Below, piece by piece: positions 44,801 to 54,231 of a stretch of DNA of 64,000 nucleotides. Both the position numbers and the translations under genes were made by a program. Below the pieces are notes generated by a model. It saw nothing but the letters and a program-made list of their open reading frames with translations. It had not been told where the DNA came from and did not search any database. This DNA comes from Lachnospiraceae bacterium (GTDB taxonomy: Bacteria > Bacillota > Clostridia > Lachnospirales > Lachnospiraceae), in NCBI GenBank assembly GCA_025758065.1, contig CP107199.1:1547501-1611500 (forward strand), in the 5' to 3' direction. Each line of letters begins with the position of its first letter. Position 1 is the first letter of the stretch.

Positions 44801-46048
44801 TCATTTGTTAATCCCCATATGTTCAGCCAATCGTTGGCAACTTCTACCATCATGGTACTTAAACATTTTTTCAAGAGCAACTCTCCTCTCTTTAACATAC
44901 TTATCTCTACCATCTACAACATCATCAATAAATATCAATAGATCATTGAGAGAATAGATTTTTTTACCAGGCATCAATTCGTGAATATTCTCTACGATAA
45001 ACCCAAGCTTATATTCATTCATATCACTTAATGTATATGCAAGTGGATTTTGAGTCTGAAGATAATCTGTTCCAGATGATGAATAATCTGTAATCATTGC
45101 ATCAGTATCGACCATCAATCTATAATTATCGATACCCAATTCTTTTACTGTATTACCATCCAAAACAACAATATTGTTCGTAGACCTAATTCTAATTTTT
45201 GATGTATCCTGCATCGGATGAATCTTAATAACTAGCAACACTTTCTTACTTGCTAGCTTTTCATCAAGTTTACAAAAATCCTCATTATTCTTTAATATTG
45301 GCACACCCATTGTAAGTTCAACATTTGAATCTATCCTCTCCCCTGACCGCAATTTTCTAAATGTAGGCATCCAGATGATTACTTTTTCAAATTTTTGATT
45401 TGATTCTTGTTCCACATTAAAGCTACTTTTTCTTCCTGTTAGCTTCTTAAGATCGCCATCTCCATGCTTGATATTATGCAGTACATCATGACAAGGATAG
45501 CCAAGAATAATCTGCTTTTCATTAGGATAACTAATTGATAACAAATCCGCTTGGATTGGCAGAAGATACTCAGACGGCGCGAGGATGTACGATATAGTTT
45601 TAGGAACCGAAATATTCCCTTTCGTGTTCTTAAGCGCCATTGCACCGTGTGTTAAATAATATGCCCTCTGCCCTTCCCTAAAGATTCCGATTGAATCCTG
45701 GCATGTAAGTATGAACTTTGAATTAACAATATAATAGTCTTTTCTGATACTTGGAGTATATATGTTGAAGCATTGTACATTCTTTGGCAGATGTTTAGGT
45801 GCCTTATTCCGAAGCAACCAAATAATCCTGTACTGCTCATTTAGATTTTTGTCAATAAGGTAATCATAAAAAGCCCCACCATTAGAGTCAAAATCATTAT
45901 GGCTTTCTATAACAATGCAATTTAGCAGACTTCTATTTTTACATAATATTTTCAGTAACATTTGAAATAAAATATCAATCTTATATTGCCATATCACCTT
46001 AATTGCTCTTTTAAAGCCTTTTTTTTTCAAATATTTTATAGGATTCAA
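44801..46048 (-). CDS. CDP-glycerol glycerophosphotransferase family protein (TagB/TagF type)
   Basis: The 415-residue protein has the Glyphos_transf pattern: CIVIESHNDFDSNGGAFYDYLI, YLTHGAMALKN, APSEYLLPIQADLL, VIIWMPTFRKLRSGERI, LLVIKIHPMQDTSKI and DAMITDYSSSGTDYLQTQNPLAYTL. The family transfers polyol or sugar phosphates from CDP donors, as in teichoic acids. It pairs logically with the IspD-like cytidylyltransferase at 52780 in the same operon. A related fragment lies at 53515-54231. Confidence 0.88.
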   Translation of the reverse strand: MNPIKYLKKKGFKRAIKVIWQYKIDILFQMLLKILCKNRSLLNCIVIESHNDFDSNGGAFYDYLIDKNLNEQYRIIWLLRNKAPKHLPKNVQCFNIYTPSIRKDYYIVNSKFILTCQDSIGIFREGQRAYYLTHGAMALKNTKGNISVPKTISYILAPSEYLLPIQADLLSISYPNEKQIILGYPCHDVLHNIKHGDGDLKKLTGRKSSFNVEQESNQKFEKVIIWMPTFRKLRSGERIDSNVELTMGVPILKNNEDFCKLDEKLASKKVLLVIKIHPMQDTSKIRIRSTNNIVVLDGNTVKELGIDNYRLMVDTDAMITDYSSSGTDYLQTQNPLAYTLSDMNEYKLGFIVENIHELMPGKKIYSLNDLLIFIDDVVDGRDKYVKERRVALEKMFKYHDGRSCQRLAEHMGINK

Positions 46049-46053
46049 TAAGA

Positions 46054-47484
46054 TTAACTCCTTCGCTGTAAGATTCTGTTTTTTAACATCTCAATCATAG
46101 TTTGCATCAATCTGTAATTAATCAAACATATTGAAATCAAACAAATAATCTGTCCAATATAGAAATGTCTATCCATGTGTTCAAAAATAACTTGCAAAAA
46201 TAAAAGCATATATGTAAGGATATTTTCACCCCAATTTGTCTGTAGCTTTATGACATCCTGAAGGACAACAAGTCTGATTGTATACATTGTGATATAAGCG
46301 ATAACTGTGGCTATTGCTGCACCATATGCTCCAAATAGCGGTATCAAACAGGCATTCAATATGGTATTGACCAATGCGGATGTTACTGTTGTGATTGCAA
46401 TAATTTTTGTCTTTTTAACAGCTGAAAATACACTTCCAATAAATGCAGTAAGTGTATTAAACATGGTCGCTATCAGCAGAATAGATGAATACTGCCATGC
46501 AGCAAAGAACTCCTTATTATACAAAAACTTAGCCAATGGAATATTCATCAATATTATCGCTGAACATGTTGCTGCCATTAAAAAGCCATAGATATTAAAG
46601 GTCTTTGAAAAGAAACCATCTTTATCTTGCGAGTCAAACTCTTTTATTGCCGAAAGATTCCACGCCTGGCTAAAAACAATAATACACGCATCAAGAATGT
46701 GTGGAATTTTACTAGCAATGGAATAAATACCGTTTTCAGAGATGCCACATAATCCGGTTACGAAATACTTATCCAACGATCCATTAACCCAGAGAGCGAT
46801 ATTGTTAAAAATCAGCGGAATGCAATATGCGAACATCTCCGCCTTTATAAACTTATCTCTGTTCAGAAAAATGTGTTTAATTTCTGGCAATTTTCCGCCA
46901 CAAAATAAGCAGAATACCGATGCTATTGCTGGTCCGGTAATCATCGAGATTAAATATCCGTCTATACCAATTTTAAAAACCAAGAGGAGAAGAATGTTGC
47001 TGACAATAATTGCCACAGCGGATATGATACCAGCAGTTGCAACCTCTCGAATCTTATCCCTTCCTCTCAGATAGTTCGTCATTATCTGATATAATGCAGT
47101 GAAAAAGAAAAACAGAAAGATATAGAAATAATCTATTGCATTCCAATCTAATACTCTGACCAAATATGTTGTCATAAGCAGACAGGCACATATGCATGAG
47201 CCAATAGTAAGCGTTTTTAACCCTACTGCCAGAATTTTTTCAGATTCCTTAACATTTTCTATTGTAAAACGCAGCACAGAATCTGCTATATTTATGGTCA
47301 GTACATAAACCAGAAGAGTGCTAGTAGTTGTAATCAGATCAATCTTTCCATATTCAGCAGTAGATAAAAATGATGTATATAACGGTACCAGTAGAAAAGA
47401 AAGAAACTTTGTACTGAATGAACTTATAGCAAATATCAGTGTATTCTTCCCCAAATATTTATATTTTTCCTTTATGCTGGACAT
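46054..47484 (-). CDS. Wzx-type flippase
   Basis: The 476-residue protein begins MSSIKEKYKYLGKNTLIFAISSFSTKFLSFLLVPLYTSFLSTAEYGKIDL in outline, the Polysacc_synt signature (FLxxPLYT...EYG). It has about fourteen membrane segments. Third flippase of the window. It exports the lipid-linked repeat made by this locus. Confidence 0.9.
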   Translation of the reverse strand: MSSIKEKYKYLGKNTLIFAISSFSTKFLSFLLVPLYTSFLSTAEYGKIDLITTTSTLLVYVLTINIADSVLRFTIENVKESEKILAVGLKTLTIGSCICACLLMTTYLVRVLDWNAIDYFYIFLFFFFTALYQIMTNYLRGRDKIREVATAGIISAVAIIVSNILLLLVFKIGIDGYLISMITGPAIASVFCLFCGGKLPEIKHIFLNRDKFIKAEMFAYCIPLIFNNIALWVNGSLDKYFVTGLCGISENGIYSIASKIPHILDACIIVFSQAWNLSAIKEFDSQDKDGFFSKTFNIYGFLMAATCSAIILMNIPLAKFLYNKEFFAAWQYSSILLIATMFNTLTAFIGSVFSAVKKTKIIAITTVTSALVNTILNACLIPLFGAYGAAIATVIAYITMYTIRLVVLQDVIKLQTNWGENILTYMLLFLQVIFEHMDRHFYIGQIICLISICLINYRLMQTMIEMLKNRILQRRS

Positions 47485-47490
47485 ATGTTA

Positions 47491-48204
47491 TTACATGGTC
47501 CTTCCGAATATTTTTTTAATTTTAAAATAATTTTCTTCACCGATGAATGTAATCAGACTTCTTTTAAACCTTGTAGGTCCCGGCATCCAGGAAGCGGCAT
47601 AATGGTGGATAGAATATGTCTCATCACATAACATATTCTTAGTTTTTCCTGTTGAAATAGGATCAAAATATTTCGCAGGATAAACAGTTACATTATCGAA
47701 ATAGGTAATTTCGTCATAACTTATATCGCCTATAGTTCTGATGACTGCATCATTTAATTTTGGACATTCAATGTCATAAAGTCTTTCCTTATCAAATTCA
47801 ATATTATCATAGACATCAAGCAATTTTTTTAATACAGGATTTGAGCATTCGGCCCCAAAGCCTAATCCAGTGTTAATCCTCATTCCATGCTGCTCAATGC
47901 CTATATAACATTTATTAATTAATAAGGAATCCAGATTCCGCAAAAGTTCTACATCCGTATCAAGATATATTCCACCATACCGATATACTATATCAAGACG
48001 AACATAGTCAGATACAAAGGCCCATGCTTTCGCTTTATATGCAGCTTTCATAAACGGATGACATTCTATGTCATAATTATCTTCGTTCCAAAGCTGTATT
48101 TTATAGTCTGGACATTTGGCTGACCAAGATTTTATATAGTTCTGAAAATTACCTGGCATAGAATTGCCACCAAACCAACAATAATGTATCGTCTTAGGAA
48201 TCAT
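47491..48204 (-). CDS. GT32-family glycosyltransferase (capsular synthesis type)
   Basis: The 237-residue protein begins MIPKTIHYCWFGGNSMP and contains VSDYVRLDIVYRYGGIYLDTDVELL with the DxD metal motif, then GFGAECSNPV and YSIHHYAASW. This is the OCH1/GT32 pattern of small bacterial capsule transferases. RBS CAGGGAG. The donor is not deducible. Confidence 0.88.
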   Translation of the reverse strand: MIPKTIHYCWFGGNSMPGNFQNYIKSWSAKCPDYKIQLWNEDNYDIECHPFMKAAYKAKAWAFVSDYVRLDIVYRYGGIYLDTDVELLRNLDSLLINKCYIGIEQHGMRINTGLGFGAECSNPVLKKLLDVYDNIEFDKERLYDIECPKLNDAVIRTIGDISYDEITYFDNVTVYPAKYFDPISTGKTKNMLCDETYSIHHYAASWMPGPTRFKRSLITFIGEENYFKIKKIFGRTM

Positions 48205-48293
48205 ATTGAATTATCTCCCTGAATTATTTTATCAATCCTTAATTGTAGAATCGTGTATTCAAACTATTTTACAATCTTGATACTCAATTACTT

Positions 48294-49181
48294 TCAAATT
48301 TTTTTATCGTTCCGCATCTTGAATTTCAAATTATGCAGTTTTCGTTTAATAACAAAGTATGGTGCCATAAGTGTTTTATGTTCTATCAATCCATCTACGA
48401 CGATGATATCATTAACCGAATTAAATGTATGTGTTCTTCTTATTAAGTTAATGTGTAAGTCTTCAATGCTGATTTGTTTATCTTCAACACCCATCCAATC
48501 ATTCATATTAGGATTAATCTTTAATATTCTCATCTTTTCGCCATAGCAATTCTCGTTAGATTGAACAGGTCTATAAAACTCGTTAGATTCTTTATTCATA
48601 AAAACTTTCCCAGCAGGTCTTGAGATATTCAGACGATCACTCTTCCTAAACACTTCAGCGATACTATAATTGATCATATTCAGCTTATAAACCACTGTAC
48701 TATAGTTATTAGGTTCCTGAAAATAGGAAATAAGATACACATCTTGTTCATTTACAAACACAGTTGTATCAACGCAATTTATATTCTCGCAGATGACCTT
48801 AATCTGCCTCCAGTCCAATAGGCTGTCATCCTCTGCAACATACAATTCCAGTGTTCGATTCTGTGAAGTTTCTGGAAGCATATAAACTCTGTTCTCATAT
48901 TCGAATACACATGGATATGATAGATGATATGGTTTATTTATGATAATTTCAGGTTTAGAGAAGACTCCATTATTTAGTTTTGAAACTGCAATTCTTCCTA
49001 TTTGACTACTATTCTGAAATGCCTCTGTAAACAAATATATGTTTTCTTGATAACTGATCAAAGTTGGGTCTGCATACCAATATCCCTTTGAGCCGTGCAG
49101 TGTAGTCCATGCACCACCCGCTACACTATAGTAAACTTGCCACTCGCCATATTTTGTTGTAAAAACATCCTTAATTTTCAT
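48294..49181 (-). CDS. Five-bladed beta-propeller protein (GINT1 N-domain-like)
   Basis: The ATG at 49181 forms an ATGA overlap with the upstream gene; the ATG at 49187 sits on the AAAAGGA site. 295 residues. The repeated blade pattern WYADPTLISYQENIYLFTEAF, GRIAVSKLNNGVFSKPEIII, LSYPCVFEYENRVYMLPET resembles the N-terminal domain of glucosamine inositolphosphorylceramide transferases and bacterial relatives fused to formyltransferases. The alternating acidic residues recall five-bladed GH43-like folds. I infer a sugar-transfer or sugar-binding role in this glycan pathway; this is not established for stand-alone forms. Confidence 0.65.
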   Translation of the reverse strand: MKIKDVFTTKYGEWQVYYSVAGGAWTTLHGSKGYWYADPTLISYQENIYLFTEAFQNSSQIGRIAVSKLNNGVFSKPEIIINKPYHLSYPCVFEYENRVYMLPETSQNRTLELYVAEDDSLLDWRQIKVICENINCVDTTVFVNEQDVYLISYFQEPNNYSTVVYKLNMINYSIAEVFRKSDRLNISRPAGKVFMNKESNEFYRPVQSNENCYGEKMRILKINPNMNDWMGVEDKQISIEDLHINLIRRTHTFNSVNDIIVVDGLIEHKTLMAPYFVIKRKLHNLKFKMRNDKKI

Positions 49182-50296
49182 GACCATTCCTTTTCCTCTT
49201 TGGATGGTTTCAAATAAATTTTTTCAAGCACCTTGCAACATGCATTGCTGTCAAAAAATGCTTCTTTAATTCTTGCAATATTCTCTTTTGATCTCGCTTC
49301 TCTATTTTCCGGCAAATTTGTTGGTATAACTGAACTCCATACTTCATCCACTTCAATAATTGGCAGAGACGTCACATCTTTGGTCACAATAACATCTGAA
49401 TCAATGGTGTCTGAAATAAAGCAGTTCAGTCCTGCGGCCTGTGCTTCAATTACCGAAAGAGGCATGCCTTCCCAGATAGACGGAAATACAAAATAATCCA
49501 TAGCTGATAGATACGCTTCTACATTTGTCTGCATACCTGCGAAAATGACATTGCATTCTATGCCAAGAGATTTCACTTCAGTTTCAACCTTTTTTCGCAT
49601 AACCCCATCCCCAACCAGAAGAAGAATTGCATTATTGTTCCTTTTTAGGTATTGGTTAAACACATTAATTAGGTACAGATGGTTCTTGGGCTTGTATATT
49701 TTTCCGACATGCCCTAAAACAACTTTAGAATCATCAATATGGTATTTATCTCTTACAAATGTCCGATTGCTTGCATTAAATGCGAATTTATCTGCATTTA
49801 TCCCATTATTCAATACACGGAAGTTATTATTGGTAAACAACCATTTCCCTGCTTTGTCTGAACATGCTACAGCATCTGTATAAAGTTTATTAAACACAGG
49901 TTTCAGTAGATTATTCAATATTTTATGATCACATATGCTTGTGTGATTATGAACTATCCTTTTCTGGATACCATTTTTATATGCCACCAATAATTCAAGT
50001 GTGGCAGTTGCACTGTTTGAATTGACATGAATCACATCATACTTGCCATTTTTAAGTACTCTATCCAAACTTTTGGCATAATTGATTATAAACTTCTTTC
50101 TGTTTCCTAAACCATAATACTTTGAACCGTTCTGTTTCAACTCAAGTGCAAGCTTTGGATTCAGTTCTAAATTTGTTGACGCAAAGTCAATATGGAATCT
50201 TGTTTTATCAATTGCTCTATAGAAATTCATCATAACAGATGCTAAACCACCATAAGGGACAAATGAAGTTGTGATTACCACTAAAATACGTACCAT
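49178..50296 (-). CDS. GT4 glycosyltransferase
   Basis: The start at 50296 (MVRILVVITTSFVPYGGLASV) follows GGGGAGATTT; the ATG at 50308 overlaps that site. 372 residues: HVNSNSATATLE, VLGHVGKIYKPKNHLYLINVF, ILLLVGDGVMRKKVE, and FPSIWEGMPLSVIEAQAAGLNCFISDTID with the E-x7-E pattern. A retaining group-1 enzyme of the capsule/EPS kind. The gap to the DXS-like gene upstream is the largest in the operon. Confidence 0.87.
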   Translation of the reverse strand: MVRILVVITTSFVPYGGLASVMMNFYRAIDKTRFHIDFASTNLELNPKLALELKQNGSKYYGLGNRKKFIINYAKSLDRVLKNGKYDVIHVNSNSATATLELLVAYKNGIQKRIVHNHTSICDHKILNNLLKPVFNKLYTDAVACSDKAGKWLFTNNNFRVLNNGINADKFAFNASNRTFVRDKYHIDDSKVVLGHVGKIYKPKNHLYLINVFNQYLKRNNNAILLLVGDGVMRKKVETEVKSLGIECNVIFAGMQTNVEAYLSAMDYFVFPSIWEGMPLSVIEAQAAGLNCFISDTIDSDVIVTKDVTSLPIIEVDEVWSSVIPTNLPENREARSKENIARIKEAFFDSNACCKVLEKIYLKPSKEEKEWS

Positions 50297-50433
50297 AAAT
50301 CTCCCCATTCTAGGAATGCGTATTTCCTTAACTCATATAATTTAGTTCGTGTTCTGTAATTCTCTTTTCGGTATCAAATTTGGATTTGCTTATCAGATGT
50401 CGATACTTTTCATATTCAAACTCTCGAGCTTAA

Positions 50434-50570
50434 TTATTCGCACTGAAAATATTGACTTTGTCCATAATACGCATTAGGTCCATGTTTCCGGCTATAGTGC
50501 TTGTCTAACACATATCGCTTCATCTCGGCCTGTGGATTTAACGCCAGTGTCTTTAAAGCCATTCCATTAA
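50434..50570 (-). other. Open frame continuing past the DXS-like stop codon
   Basis: In the frame shifted by one relative to the DXS-like gene the - strand reads NGMALKTLALNPQAEMKRYV and on to YYGQSQYFQCE before a stop at 50434-50436, about 44 codons. It overlaps the last DXS-like codons (TELMEW). It could be the lost C-terminus of that protein or the tail of a deleted gene. I recognise no family. Confidence 0.35.
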
Positions 50571-52259
50571 TTCAGTCGGTACGTATCTGTTAGGGATATC
50601 CATTGAAAAGCCAAAGTTCATAACTTTAGTCGAACTAGCAGAATAATACTGTGAGATTCTTGCACCAAATCCCCCACTGATAATCCCATCCTCGATGGTG
50701 ACAACTATATCATGCTTCGCGGACAAAGAATCTAATGTATTGTTATCAATACCGGTTATAAATCTTGGATTAATTAAAGTTGGCTGAATTCCTGTTCTTT
50801 GTTTGTACAGTTTTGCCGCTTTTTCTCCAATCTGATAAAAACCACCTAAAGCCAAAATTGCAACTTTAGAACCATTTTCATTAATCAAATATTTTGTTCG
50901 GCTATAATCAGAATCAACTTCTTTATTCGTGTGATTAACACCAGTCCAAGGCACTCTAATAGCCACCGGAGTTTGATTCTGTTCAATGCTCCACTCCATC
51001 ATAGCAATATATTCTTCCTTATTTGTAGGTGCAAGATAAACAAGTCCTGGTATATTTCCAAGTAAAGCTATATCTAAAAGACCATGATGTGTATCATTAG
51101 CATGACCAAAAACAGAAGCGTGCGTTACAATCATTGTCACTGCACACTTGCTAATACACATTTCCTGTTCAATCTGGTCGTATGCACGCTGATAAAATGT
51201 ACTATTTGTTGCAAAAACAGGTTTACATCCATTCTTTACTAAACCTGTGCTAAACGAGATTGCATTTTGTTCAGCAATTCCTACATCTATAAATTGCTTA
51301 CCAGCTTTTTTTCTATTAGATTCATTAAAGCCAATACATAAAGGTGTAGAAGCTGCAACAACAACCACACTAGGATCTTTTTTTATCTTATTAAGTAAAA
51401 ACTCCGACGCAATTTTTCCGTAGTTTTCTGTAGGTACATTACTTGTAAATTCGCCTGACTCAACGTTAAAGGGATGGGCCCAATGCCATTTCTCACTATT
51501 GTTTTCAGCAAAACTGTATCCCTTTCCTTTTTGAGTACGGATATGAACTACAACTGGATGGTCTGTTCCCTTAACCTTTTCAAATGCAGAAATCACAGAA
51601 CATATATCATGACCATCTTCAACAAAAATATATTCATAACCAAGAGACTTGAAATAATTATCCTCTATGTTTCCATTGTTATCTTTTAATGCGTTGAGAC
51701 GATTGTTGAGTATACCATGATTTTCGGGAATAGACATGTCGTTATCATTTACTACGATGATCAATCCACTTCCCATCTCTGCCCCATAATTCAATGCTTC
51801 AAATGCTTGACCTCCGTCAAGAGAAGCATCACCAATTACAGCAATGACATTCTCTCTGCCATCAGTTAAATCACGAGCTTTTGCAATTCCACATGCTAAA
51901 CTGATAGATGTAGATGTATGACCTATATTAAAGAGATCATATTCACTTTCATTAGGATTACTATATCCGCAAACGTCCTCATATTTATCTGGATAAAGAA
52001 ATGCGTCTTTTCTGCCAGTCAGCATCTTATGACAATATGTCTGATGTGATACATCATATATAATCTTGTCATTAGGTGCATCAAAAACTCGATGCAGGCC
52101 AATGGTTATCTCTACAATGCCAAGGTTGGAAGCTAAATGACCACCACATGCACTAGTTTTTTTGATTAACGCATTTCTCATTTCTTTGGCTAATACATTT
52201 AACTGATTTGTTTCAAGCTTTTTAATGTCTGCGGGCCCGTTAATTCTCTCGAGAATCAT
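50553..52259 (-). CDS. DXS-like thiamine-dependent synthase with an altered acceptor site
   Basis: The start at 52259 (MILERINGPADIKKLETNQL) has GGAGG 8 nt upstream. 568 residues; housekeeping DXS has ~620. Thiamine diphosphate motif GDASLDGG...NDNDMS (143-175); GGHLASNLG (H41) and DVSHQTYCHK (H72) match E. coli DXS H49 and H80; GIAEQ (E330) is the catalytic glutamate; RAYDQ keeps R358. By my alignment E. coli R420 is H380, D427 is A387 and R478 is W438; R420 and R478 hold the phosphate of glyceraldehyde 3-phosphate. So it probably still makes the thiamine adduct but joins it to another acceptor. The next genes suggest a CDP-activated polymer building block rather than isoprenoids. Confidence 0.75.
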   Translation of the reverse strand: MILERINGPADIKKLETNQLNVLAKEMRNALIKKTSACGGHLASNLGIVEITIGLHRVFDAPNDKIIYDVSHQTYCHKMLTGRKDAFLYPDKYEDVCGYSNPNESEYDLFNIGHTSTSISLACGIAKARDLTDGRENVIAVIGDASLDGGQAFEALNYGAEMGSGLIIVVNDNDMSIPENHGILNNRLNALKDNNGNIEDNYFKSLGYEYIFVEDGHDICSVISAFEKVKGTDHPVVVHIRTQKGKGYSFAENNSEKWHWAHPFNVESGEFTSNVPTENYGKIASEFLLNKIKKDPSVVVVAASTPLCIGFNESNRKKAGKQFIDVGIAEQNAISFSTGLVKNGCKPVFATNSTFYQRAYDQIEQEMCISKCAVTMIVTHASVFGHANDTHHGLLDIALLGNIPGLVYLAPTNKEEYIAMMEWSIEQNQTPVAIRVPWTGVNHTNKEVDSDYSRTKYLINENGSKVAILALGGFYQIGEKAAKLYKQRTGIQPTLINPRFITGIDNNTLDSLSAKHDIVVTIEDGIISGGFGARISQYYSASSTKVMNFGFSMDIPNRYVPTELMEWL

Positions 52260-52279
52260 CTCATTATCCTCCATTACCG

Positions 52280-52765
52280 TTATTTCCAATTCGGATTTAG
52301 AATTGGCGTTAATTCAATTTCTTTTCCTTCTTCAATATCTTTAATTTGTTGTATTCTAGCGGCCTGATGTTTTAAACCACTGAATGGAGTAGACACAAAA
52401 ATATCAAATCTCTTCTGAACATCCTTGTAACCCATATGATCTTGACCAAAGGCAATAATATTTGCATCATTATGTTCTCTCATCAACCTTGTTTCTTCAT
52501 CACTATACCCAACTCCGCACATCGCTCCTTTAATTTTATTAGCAGCTATCGCAATTCCAGTCCCAGTGCCACATATCAAAATGCCATAGTCACACTCTCC
52601 TGAGGAAACTAGTTTGCCAACTTTAGCAGCAAAGTACGGACTATCACATGGTATATATTCCTTTGTGCCTACATCAATTACTTCAATCCCTATTTTTTTT
52701 GCATGTTCAATTAACTTGTTTTTATATTCCAACCCATTTTTATCGCATCCAAATGCAATCTTCAT
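52280..52765 (-). CDS. RpiB/LacAB-family sugar-phosphate isomerase
   Basis: The start at 52765 (MKIAFGCDKNGLEYKNKLIEH) follows AAAGGAGAACATAAAA. 161 residues. It has the RpiB pattern: AFGCDKNG, DSPYFAAKVGKLVSSGECDYGILICGTGTGIAIAANKIKGAMCG, HNDANIIAFGQ. The active-site cysteine region (GILICGTGTG) is intact. The family interconverts aldose and ketose 5-phosphates (ribose/ribulose, allose/allulose, tagatose/galactose). Sits between the DXS-like and IspD-like genes, so it likely supplies or reshapes their sugar phosphate. Confidence 0.83.
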   Translation of the reverse strand: MKIAFGCDKNGLEYKNKLIEHAKKIGIEVIDVGTKEYIPCDSPYFAAKVGKLVSSGECDYGILICGTGTGIAIAANKIKGAMCGVGYSDEETRLMREHNDANIIAFGQDHMGYKDVQKRFDIFVSTPFSGLKHQAARIQQIKDIEEGKEIELTPILNPNWK

Positions 52766-52779
52766 TTTTATGTTCTCCT

Positions 52780-53499
52780 TTACTTTCGTAACCATTCCGG
52801 TCGTGAGGATTCAAGTAAAGCTGTAAATATTTCAATATCTTCTGATGTTGTAAGCTTTATATTTTTCTCCTCTCCAAGAGACAGATATAACTCACGTCCC
52901 AATTCAACATACAAAGAGCATGATGCAATTGAGTCATTTATTCCTTTTTCAATTGCTTCTTTGTGAGCCGCTAAAATATCATTCAAATAAAAAGTCTGTG
53001 GCGTTTGTGTAATCTTTAAATTATCTCTAGGAACTTGATCGTTTGATGTAATACTATCCATTGTTTTCAGCATTACAGAAGTGCAAGGTACAACAGTAAT
53101 TGCATTTCCCTTTTCACGACAAACACGAATATTGTCAGAAATAATATCAGGGCTAACCATTGGTCTAATTGCGTCATGAATTAGGACAATGTCATCATCA
53201 TCATGATATCTTTTTTGCAGATCATAAAGACCTTTTCGAATCGACTGAAGTCCTGTTTCACCGCCACTAACAATATTTTCAAGTTTAGTAATGCCAAACT
53301 GTTTTGCATATGCACGTAGGATATCATGCCATCCATCAAGACATACAACCTCAATAGCATCAATGTTCGGATGTTTTTGAAACTGTTCAAGTGTATAAAC
53401 GATAACAGGCTTATCATGCACATGTATAAACTGCTTAGGAATGTCCTGATGCATTCTAGCGCCAACGCCTCCAGCAATAATTAAAGCAATATTTTTCAT
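52780..53499 (-). CDS. IspD/TarI-family cytidylyltransferase
   Basis: The start at 53499 (MKNIALIIAGGVGARMHQDIPKQF) follows GAGAGGGATATTT. 239 residues. Motifs: IIAGGVGARM...PKQF for CTP binding, IVSGGETGLQSIRKGL, VLIHDAIRPMVSPDII and NLKITQTPQTFYLNDIL. The family makes CDP-methylerythritol (IspD) or CDP-ribitol (TarI). The usual arginine of the GG-x-R-x-x-S motif is absent (GGETGLQS). No ribulose-phosphate reductase (TarJ) is adjacent; a DXS-like enzyme and an isomerase are instead, so the activated alcohol or sugar is probably neither ribitol nor a routine isoprenoid intermediate. Confidence 0.82.
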   Translation of the reverse strand: MKNIALIIAGGVGARMHQDIPKQFIHVHDKPVIVYTLEQFQKHPNIDAIEVVCLDGWHDILRAYAKQFGITKLENIVSGGETGLQSIRKGLYDLQKRYHDDDDIVLIHDAIRPMVSPDIISDNIRVCREKGNAITVVPCTSVMLKTMDSITSNDQVPRDNLKITQTPQTFYLNDILAAHKEAIEKGINDSIASCSLYVELGRELYLSLGEEKNIKLTTSEDIEIFTALLESSRPEWLRK

Positions 53500-53514
53500 A
53501 AATATCCCTCTCAT

Positions 53515-54231
53515 TCACTCTATTTTGGACAATGCAAGTACTCTTTCGCATTGTTTTCCATCATTAAATGTATTGACTAATTTATTAACTTCTTTTCTTG
53601 GTTCTTCAAATTTATCTATGCCATTCTCTATGTCAACAATAAAGTTCTTAAAATCTGCTTTGGTTTTAATCTTATAACCGGGTGTGAGATAATCAGGATC
53701 TTGTACAGCGAATCCTCTGTTATCTTTGTAGTCATCATAATCATCCACGGTGAATGCCATAGGACGATTAAGAAGCATAAAATCATAAAATACAGAAGAG
53801 TAATCCGTAATTAAAGCATCACTCTGACCAATAAGTCTATATAAATCCCATCCTTTGGCAACAAATTCCAGATGGCTTAATAAGTATAGATTACTTAAAT
53901 TGAGGTTCTCAAAAGAAGAAATATCTTGCATAGGGTGTAGCTTAACTAATACACATACCCCTTTTTTTCCAAGCCAATCATTTATATCTTTAAAATCATC
54001 ACTATTAAGTATGGGAATTACCAAATCTCTAGAAGTATTCGAATATCCCATAAGTGTTGATTTTCGAAATGTCGGCATCCAAATAACAATTTTTTTGTAT
54101 TTTTTTAGTTCCTTATATATAGGGTTATTCTTAAACATAACATCCGTACGAGGTTGTCCACATATGGCGATATTTTCTTCTTTAACTCCATAATACTTTT
54201 TTGCAATATCATCAAAATAATGCGATGACAT
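53515..54231 (-). pseudogene. CDP-glycerol glycerophosphotransferase family fragment, N-terminus lost
   Basis: The frame holds the C-terminal ~238 residues of a TagB/TagF-type enzyme: SSHYFDDIAKKYYGVKEENI, IVIWMPTFRKSTLMGYSN, VLVKLHPMQDISSF, DALITDYSSVFYDFMLLNRPMAFTV. The paralogue at 44801 is 415 residues, so ~175 N-terminal residues are missing. The sequence breaks at ~54228 against a gene on the other strand. The promoter of the original operon must have been lost with it. Confidence 0.85.
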
